Shown here one piece after another: positions 7,267 through 11,882 of a DNA stretch of 11,882 nucleotides; within the stretch, counting starts at the first letter, position 1; the number at the start of each line of letters is the position of its first letter. The stretch spans positions 1 to 11,882 of the forward strand of contig OMIW01000015.1 in NCBI GenBank assembly GCA_900299205.1. The letters are read 5' to 3'. Under the pieces are notes generated by a model. The model was not told the DNA's origin. It saw only the letters and a list, made by a program, of their open reading frames with translations, and ran no database searches. The position numbers were made by a program, and so were the translations under genes. The stretch is from Pseudomonadota bacterium. Lineage in GTDB: Bacteria; Bdellovibrionota_C; UBA2361; OMIW01.

Positions 7267-7456
7267 TAGCGGTAACCTTACCCCGATTATCTTTAATCGA
7301 AAAGGGAGCAGAGGCTGACTATGAGAGGCGTTTGCGCGAAGTTCTGCTCAGAGAGGATCCCCGGCGACTTCGCACGCATCGTAACTCCAGGGTTCTTCCG
7401 TGGGCTGTGGTGGCATCCATTGCCCCATCTGTTTACCAGGTCCGAGAATATAGACC

Positions 7457-8473
7457 ATGAGCGAAATTACTCTCCTTGCCGTGATATCAACCGCATCCCT
7501 TGCTACGCAGCTCCGAGCATACATGCAGGCGTATCAGCCCCGATTCCAGCTCCATGTGGTGCCTACCTCTGCAGAGGCTCTTGCGTTGATGCGTGAGCGT
7601 CAATTTGACACGGTGTGGTTTGAGTATCATGAACGCGCGACCGGTCTTGCTGAAGTAGCTATGATGTTTGCCCCGGGCGAATTGATTGCCCTCGTCAATG
7701 ATCATGAGGAGGCGGCGTCGAGCCTCGATCAGGGGGCTACCTCGATTGTTTTTCGGAGTGACGATCTCTCTGCATGGCCCACATCGGTTCGATTAACCGA
7801 GGTCGCCATTGGCCGCGAAGCACAGTTACGCGCGCTCCAGCTGACAGAGCAGCGATTCGAAGCGGCAATTCGAGGTGCTCACCTCGGGCTTTGGTATTGG
7901 TCTGTCGCTCATCGAACCCTCGCGATTGACGAGCGGTGGCGTCGGATTCTCGGGTATACCCGCGGTGAAGAGCTAAAAACGGGAGACGTGCCCTGGGTAG
8001 GTCTTACGACGGAGGAGCACGAGCACCGAACGCGCGAAGCGATTCAAAAATGTCTATCACGAACCTCCGATTTCTTTTCTCTCGATATCCCCCTGACCGG
8101 ACCAAACGGACTGGAGCGAACAGTCCTTGTCGTGGGAGGAGTTCCTCATCGTACGAAGCGGGGGGAGCCCATTCAGATGGCCGGGGTGCTTTTTGATCTC
8201 AATCAAAGGCAGGGTTCGTTGGGGAACGTCCATCCTCATCTCAGTGGAGCCAGTATCGCGGAGGGCATCGCTGCAAATAAGGTCCTCGACAACCTCGTGC
8301 GAGAAACGCGCACACAGCTGAGCACTATCATCGGTTACGGAGATATGATCATGCTCGATGAATCAATCCCCACAACCTGCAAAGAAGCAGCGGCTGCCAT
8401 TCTAACCTCGGCAAGGGCACTTCTTAAAACCACTCAGCAGGCGAACAGCCCTGCCTCCCGATTGCCGCTCTGA
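7457..8473 (+). CDS. Degenerate receiver-PAS-HisKA-like signalling protein
   Basis: The 338-residue protein has three parts. Residues 4-115 resemble a receiver fold (LLAVIST, FDTVWFEYH, QGATSIVFRSDD), but the phospho-acceptor Asp is replaced by Glu56, the acidic pair after strand 1 by Ile10-Ser11, and the conserved Lys by Arg100. Residues 131-250 form a PAS/PAC domain (RFEAAIRGAHLGLWYWS, ERWRRILGY, then a C-terminal VLFDLNQRQ). Residues 270-330 look like a HisKA dimerisation helix pair: NLVRETRTQLSTIIGY fits the classic N-[LM]-S-H-E-L-R-T-P-L pattern, with Arg282 at the histidine position and Gln287 at the proline. The protein stops with no ATPase domain. It therefore cannot phosphorelay in the usual way and may act as a PAS sensor or scaffold. 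The start is ATG 7457; an in-frame TAG at 7451 rules out extension. It is divergent from the KfrA-like gene. Confidence 0.75.
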   Translation: MSEITLLAVISTASLATQLRAYMQAYQPRFQLHVVPTSAEALALMRERQFDTVWFEYHERATGLAEVAMMFAPGELIALVNDHEEAASSLDQGATSIVFRSDDLSAWPTSVRLTEVAIGREAQLRALQLTEQRFEAAIRGAHLGLWYWSVAHRTLAIDERWRRILGYTRGEELKTGDVPWVGLTTEEHEHRTREAIQKCLSRTSDFFSLDIPLTGPNGLERTVLVVGGVPHRTKRGEPIQMAGVLFDLNQRQGSLGNVHPHLSGASIAEGIAANKVLDNLVRETRTQLSTIIGYGDMIMLDESIPTTCKEAAAAILTSARALLKTTQQANSPASRLPL

Positions 8474-8686
8474 TCTTCCTCTGGCGGTCAACCGAGCTAT
8501 ATCGCACATTTTCGCGATTATCGAGGATAACCTCTCCAGCGCGGTCGGGTGTTCTCGGATGCGGGGGAAGAGTTTGGTGATGTCGCCCCCTTTCGTACCC
8601 ATAACTGTCCGATAACCTAGCCTTTGACCCGTTTCGAATCGTTTTTGCTTGAGAACACTTCAAAACTCGAATGACGAGGCAGTATC
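8474..8686. other. Spacer between PAS-protein gene and cca
   Basis: No gene is supported here. It holds a small perfect hairpin, TTATC/GATAA, at 8518-8530, and a looser GGGGG/CCCCC pairing (8563-8567 with 8586-8590) followed by TTTCGT, which may be weak termination structure after the upstream gene. The cca ribosome site GAGG is at 8676-8679. Confidence 0.4.
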
Positions 8687-10213
8687 ATGAGAGATGGGTT
8701 TTCAGAGCGGTTACCTCCTGACCTCATCTTTGGGAAGGACTCCTCTCTCAGAGATACCGTGGTTGCGCTTGCAAAGGGGATATCGGCGCTCCCTCGGCTT
8801 TCATCCGATGCTCCCGTTCCTCACCTTCTCCTCTACGGAGGGGGAGTCCGTGATATTCTTCTCGGCGAGCGGCTGCGTGATGCGGACATTCAGGTGTATG
8901 GAGTCCCCCCCGATCGGCTTGAAGCCCTTCTTCACCATTTATTCCCAGGGGCGGTTGAGCGGGCGGGCAAAGAGTATGAGATTTTGAAAGTTTCGATGCC
9001 GCGCCGGGGATCGCGCCGAGTTCATGATGTCATCGATATCTCCATTCCGCGGGCTAAGACGGGAGGGGTCAGCCGATTTGAGGAGGGCGATCCATGCCTC
9101 TTTCCCCTACAGGCGACCCGCTACCGAGATTTTACGATTAACAGCATGTCCCTCGATCCGGTGCTTGGCATAGTGTATGACCCGTATGAAGGACAAAAGG
9201 ATCTTCACGCGCGTCGGCTTCGGTTGGTCGATGAGCAGACTTTCTGGCTACGGGGAGTCCACGTATTACGAGGGTGTCAGTTCGTATCCCGTTTTGGGCT
9301 CACAATCGAGGATAATACCCGCAGGGTGATGTCCGACATGAGCGCGGACCAAGTTGTTGATAGGATTCCCGCGAATGCGGTCCGCGAAGAGATACGGAAA
9401 CTTCTCTTGGTGGGGCGGAAGCCAAGCGCAGGGCTGATCTGGCTTCATCGGTTTGGCCTTCTTGAGCGGTACTTTCCGACAATGATTGCAAAACAGAGCC
9501 GAGCCGATTTCTCCGAGTGGCTCACCCGTTTTGATCGGTGTGTACGGACTGGGCGGACCTGCCGTATGTATCCCGATCACATTCTCATCGCGCAGCTGGC
9601 GCTATTATTCGCGCCGCTCTGTCGAATTAAGCGAGAAGAAGACCGGATAGATGCCATTCAGAAGAGCCTCTCGTCGATCTGCTTCTCCGGCTTCCAGCAC
9701 GCATCGGTCGCCGAAATAGTGACCCTCATGTTACATGATCTGACCCCCAACAACGATCAGGTTAATCGACGACTGGGGAGAGCGCTCCCTCACCGAGGAG
9801 TGCGACATCCACGAGGCAGTGAGATCACAACGGCCTCAGCTGAGGCCATCTTAGCCAACCGTATCAGCTCGACCATCTTCACTCCAAAACCAGCGATGGC
9901 GCTCGCGCTTGCGAGCTATTGGTCACGGTCATTCAGTGAGATGCTCCACCTGTGCGATCAAGCGAAACAATCGTCGGAGGATGAACCAACCAGTCGTGGT
10001 CACCACATTCTGAGTGCCGATGAGGTGGATACGGTGCTTGGTCAGGACGCCACTCTCGAACGCCGAACGGAGGCCATGGCAGAGTTGAGTGCACGTCGCT
10101 ACGAGTTAGTGACCCGAGCACGAGCACGGGACTACCTCAAAAAGGTGGTCAGTCAGGGGATGAATGTCAGGGAAAAGGTGCCCAGCAGTGACGAAATCGC
10201 GGAGGCATTCTGA
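8687..10213 (+). CDS. cca: CCA tRNA nucleotidyltransferase / poly(A) polymerase family
   Basis: This class II nucleotidyltransferase most likely adds or repairs the 3' CCA of tRNA. The head carries YGGGVRDILLG (50-60) followed by the metal-binding pair Asp65 and Asp67 in DADIQVYG, a probable third acidic residue around 114-117 (HDVIDIS), and RDFTINSM (147-154) with DPYEGQKDL (165-173). A neck/helical body follows (VREEIRKLLL about 235-245; LHRFGLLERYFP). At 508 residues it is longer than typical bacterial CCA enzymes near 400-450, and I see no HD phosphohydrolase motif in the C-terminal half. Relatives of this family also include poly(A) polymerases and single-nucleotide (A- or CC-adding) enzymes, which sequence reading cannot exclude. 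ATG 8687 has GAGG 7 nt upstream. It is transcribed toward the Imm-domain gene with a 43-nt gap. Confidence 0.85.
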   Translation: MRDGFSERLPPDLIFGKDSSLRDTVVALAKGISALPRLSSDAPVPHLLLYGGGVRDILLGERLRDADIQVYGVPPDRLEALLHHLFPGAVERAGKEYEILKVSMPRRGSRRVHDVIDISIPRAKTGGVSRFEEGDPCLFPLQATRYRDFTINSMSLDPVLGIVYDPYEGQKDLHARRLRLVDEQTFWLRGVHVLRGCQFVSRFGLTIEDNTRRVMSDMSADQVVDRIPANAVREEIRKLLLVGRKPSAGLIWLHRFGLLERYFPTMIAKQSRADFSEWLTRFDRCVRTGRTCRMYPDHILIAQLALLFAPLCRIKREEDRIDAIQKSLSSICFSGFQHASVAEIVTLMLHDLTPNNDQVNRRLGRALPHRGVRHPRGSEITTASAEAILANRISSTIFTPKPAMALALASYWSRSFSEMLHLCDQAKQSSEDEPTSRGHHILSADEVDTVLGQDATLERRTEAMAELSARRYELVTRARARDYLKKVVSQGMNVREKVPSSDEIAEAF

Positions 10214-10221
10214 CCCAAAAT

Positions 10222-10255
10222 GATACCGGCTCGGCTATTGGGCCCTCTGGGTATC
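10222..10255. terminator. Weak hairpin in the cca / Imm-gene convergent gap
   Basis: GATACC (10222-10227) pairs with GGTATC (10250-10255), with an inner GGC/GCC pairing across a bulge. The hairpin occupies almost the whole 43-nt gap between two converging stop codons, which suits a bidirectional terminator, but no T-run follows on either strand. Confidence 0.3.
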
Positions 10256-10256
10256 C

Positions 10257-11024
10257 TCAACATGACATCTTGTCGGAATCACTCCCTGAAGAGCCACCAA
10301 TCCGTTTCGCAATACGAGGAATCTGCTCGGAGCGTTCCTGCAAATCCGATGACTCGCGCAACGGACGACCTTTGTGCAGATTAATCGCAGAAAGGTCGGC
10401 GACGAACCGAGAAAAATCAAAGAGTAGCTTTCGAATCTCATCGTTTTGTCGAGCGAATCGCCGCACCGTATTCTGAAACGTCGGATCGGCATCGACCGCG
10501 CTCTGACTGAGGGCATTTCGGAGAAGCGCAGAGAGAGCGGCCAACGCCTGCGCCGAAGAGCGGAGGCGGTCATGGAGCCCAGAGAGAAGGAGACAGCGAT
10601 GTTCTTCAAAGCGAGTGTAGGCGACCTCAGAGGGGAGAAATTTCTGACCCAGCAGCCGTTTCCCATCACGGGCGGTGCGCTCAGCCGCATCGAGCATCCC
10701 CAGAAGCTCGCCCTTTTCCGCAATATACCGAGCCGCCACGGAAAGGGTACGGAGCTCTTCCTGCAATCTTCCGCCCTCAGGGGTGATATCCTCGACCTCA
10801 GAAGACATCGGTTCTCTTGCCAGCTCCCGAGACGAAGCCGGTGGCCGAGAGAGTGCGAGGATCAGACAAACCATATAGCCGATGCCCGTCCATCCGAGAG
10901 AGGCATTTAATGAGGCAATGCGTCGCAGGTTGGGGTTGCGGTTAATGGATGCGATTATCGTGGGGAGGAGATAGAGACCAAGGAGCCCAACAAGGCGGAG
11001 CATCGCGTACACCGAAAATATCAT
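10257..11024 (-). CDS. Imm-type superinfection-immunity domain protein with helical C-terminus
   Basis: The 255-residue protein begins with two transmembrane helices (about 5-27 and 43-60). The text around them, LYLLPTIIAS, NPNLRRIASLN and LGWTGIGYMVCLILALS (43-59), matches the superinfection immunity (Imm_superinfect) family named after phage T4 Imm, which blocks DNA entry by a second phage. Many chromosomal members are short membrane proteins of unknown role. Here the domain is followed by a predicted cytoplasmic, Arg/Glu/Leu-rich largely helical region of about 190 residues (ELRTLSVAARYIAEK; EEHRCLLLSGLHDRLR; ARQNDEIRKLLFDF), which I do not recognise. The start is ATG 11024; an internal ATG at 11003 would leave the membrane domain nearly intact, and neither has a clear ribosome site. 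A defence role is possible but not shown. It lies 258 nt downstream of the gene at 11283-11762. Confidence 0.7.
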   Translation of the reverse strand: MIFSVYAMLRLVGLLGLYLLPTIIASINRNPNLRRIASLNASLGWTGIGYMVCLILALSRPPASSRELAREPMSSEVEDITPEGGRLQEELRTLSVAARYIAEKGELLGMLDAAERTARDGKRLLGQKFLPSEVAYTRFEEHRCLLLSGLHDRLRSSAQALAALSALLRNALSQSAVDADPTFQNTVRRFARQNDEIRKLLFDFSRFVADLSAINLHKGRPLRESSDLQERSEQIPRIAKRIGGSSGSDSDKMSC

Positions 11025-11282
11025 AGGAGCTGAGCGGTTGAAGAGATTGAACCGGACCGTTTGCCGGTTGAGAGTATCTCACCTATCCAAGGTAAGCCAG
11101 GAGGAAAGGGGACACGGTCAGGGGGCTCCCGTCGTTAGTAAACAGATGAGACGACGGCGAAAAGAAGAGACGAGGAAGCTGAACGAATCGACAGTAAGCC
11201 TTCAATAAAACCATTTCTTTGGAGAGGGCGGGGTATAGCGTGAACTATACCCCTGATCGCTAGCGTATGCTAGAAATCGTCC
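11025..11282. other. Structured spacer rich in inverted repeats
   Basis: No protein gene is supported. Four inverted repeats lie within 225 nt: AACCGG/CCGGTT (11050-11055/11064-11069), CCGTCGT/ACGACGG (11129-11135/11151-11157), GGGGTATAG/CTATACCCC (11230-11238/11245-11253) and CTAGC/GCTAG (11260-11264/11269-11273). CGGTTGA also repeats directly at 11035 and 11065. The region separates two minus-strand genes and could hold a terminator for one, the promoter of the other, or a small RNA. Confidence 0.5.
11230..11253. repeat. Perfect 9-bp-arm inverted repeat
   Basis: GGGGTATAG and CTATACCCC are perfect complements around a 6-nt loop CGTGAA. It lies 30 nt past the stop of the 11283-11762 gene in that gene's transcript. 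No T-run follows on either strand, so it is not a standard intrinsic terminator. A 3'-protecting hairpin or an operator dyad are alternatives. Confidence 0.75.
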
Positions 11283-11762
11283 TCACTCCGTCCAGTAACA
11301 GACCGCACTACGGTAGTCGTGATGTGGTACGTCCGGAACGTCATCGCCATCATACTCCTCGGCAAACAACTCGTTGTAGAGCGCCTGAACCTCGGGGATC
11401 TCGGGGATCAAAGTGTCCCTCTCCGAGAGAAGGATATAGTAACCTCCTCTCACCTCGATGTATTTGTGCAACTTTTCGCAACAGTTTGTCGGGGGGTACA
11501 GGGCGATAAAGCCCTCCCCCGACGGAATGAAGGTGACTTCTTCAGAACCCACAGCCTGGGGTGAGATCGAAGTTATCAGAATAGGGTGCCCATCCTCCAA
11601 GTGTGTCAGCTGGGTCTGACTCAGCGAGGCTACGAATGACCTCAAAATAGGGGTCTCTTCGAGATCCGAGGGGGCATACGCCTCCAGGGTAATCCTGCAC
11701 TCATCGCAGGAATCTTGAACAACCGAGAAGAAGGTTTCGGTTCGATTGACAAATTTCGTCAT
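11283..11762 (-). CDS. Acidic protein of unknown function
   Basis: I do not recognise this 159-residue protein. It is strongly acidic, especially at the C-terminus (EEYDGDDVPD at 135-144), has no transmembrane segment or signal peptide, and appears to be a single alpha/beta domain (TFIPSGEGFIALYP, RGGYYILLS). Cys19-x2-Cys22 and Cys94-Cys95-x3-His99 could together bind a metal such as zinc, but this is only a residue pattern. The open frame extends to a TTG at 11816. ATG 11762 is preferred because the extra codons would run through a long inverted repeat (11792-11866). Neither start has a clear ribosome site at normal spacing, although GGAGGAGG lies just after the TTG. Regulation through that hairpin leader is possible. 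Confidence 0.6.
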   Translation of the reverse strand: MTKFVNRTETFFSVVQDSCDECRITLEAYAPSDLEETPILRSFVASLSQTQLTHLEDGHPILITSISPQAVGSEEVTFIPSGEGFIALYPPTNCCEKLHKYIEVRGGYYILLSERDTLIPEIPEVQALYNELFAEEYDGDDVPDVPHHDYRSAVCYWTE

Positions 11763-11791
11763 GGTTAAATCCGACTTAAGTGAAAGAAAGG

Positions 11792-11866
11792 CAACGAAGA
11801 CTCGCGCCTCCTCCAAAACACAGCCACTCTCTCCCGCTGTATTATCGAGGAGACGCGCCTTCGTTG
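11792..11866. repeat. Long imperfect inverted repeat (75 bp)
   Basis: Left arm 11792-11813 and right arm 11847-11866 pair as CAACGAAG/CTTCGTTG (8 bp), a 3:1 internal loop, CGCG/CGCG (4 bp), one mismatch and CTCCTC/GAGGAG (6 bp). An inner ACAGC/GCTGT (11820-11824/11836-11840) continues in register around an 11-nt loop. It ends 29 nt upstream of ATG 11762, so in RNA it would be a long 5'-leader hairpin of the acidic-protein gene. A minus-strand GATAAT (11846-11841) lies inside it. Confidence 0.75.
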
Positions 11867-11882
11867 AGAATCTTGTTTCCCC

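Noticed and set aside
6314-8473. Plasmid or mobile-island origin suggested by the KfrA-like gene
   Set aside because: No replication, partition, integrase or transposase gene and no flanking direct repeats are visible; chromosomal KfrA-domain proteins are known.
8424-8663. Minus-strand 79-residue frame in the spacer before cca
   Set aside because: No recognisable motif or convincing ribosome site, and it overlaps the end of the PAS-protein gene antisense.
11146-11208. Basic 20-residue plus-strand ORF in the structured spacer
   Set aside because: No ribosome site, and it begins inside the loop of the CCGTCGT/ACGACGG dyad; too short to support.

Overview
The window looks like chromosomal DNA of a Gram-negative bacterium of moderate-to-high G+C. 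The evidence is two consecutive lipid A/Kdo genes (waaA, lpxK), a class II CCA-adding enzyme and a PIN-PhoH ATPase. A specific taxon cannot be named from sequence alone. The adjacent waaA-lpxK order and the divergence of several proteins would fit a deltaproteobacterial-grade or similarly deep proteobacterial lineage, but that is inference. No tRNA, rRNA, CRISPR array, transposase or integrase was seen.

Layout. (1) 379-4077, plus strand: a compact operon of waaA (Kdo transferase), lpxK (lipid A 4'-kinase) and fahA (fumarylacetoacetase), with gaps of 10 and 29 nt. The third gene belongs to tyrosine catabolism and has no obvious link to lipid A. (2) 4078-4334: a repeat-rich convergent spacer with an 18-bp tandem duplication over the fahA stop, three GAAAAACCG copies and a good intrinsic terminator for the opposing gene. 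(3) 4335-5753, minus: a PIN-PhoH RNase/ATPase. (4) 5754-5994: a divergent promoter region. (5) 5995-6378, plus: a small three-helix membrane protein resembling DUF4405, whose 3' end overlaps by 65 nt the convergent gene for a KfrA-type coiled-coil DNA-binding protein (6314-7219, minus). (6) 7457-8473, plus, divergent from the KfrA-like gene: a receiver-like/PAS/HisKA-like protein that appears to have lost every phosphotransfer residue. (7) 8687-10213, plus: the CCA-adding enzyme. (8) 10257-11024, minus: a protein with an N-terminal superinfection-immunity (Imm-type) membrane domain and a long helical C-terminal region. (9) 11025-11282: a spacer rich in inverted repeats. (10) 11283-11762, minus: an acidic unrecognised protein preceded by a long imperfect hairpin (11792-11866).

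How it fits together. The first block is envelope biogenesis plus one catabolic enzyme. The middle and right hand parts are a loose mixture of RNA metabolism (PIN-PhoH, CCA enzyme), signalling and DNA-binding genes and two unassigned genes. I see no compelling multi-gene defence or mobile system. The most interesting single item is the apparently dead two-component protein at 7457-8473. Next are the Imm-domain fusion and the long hairpin ahead of the last gene.
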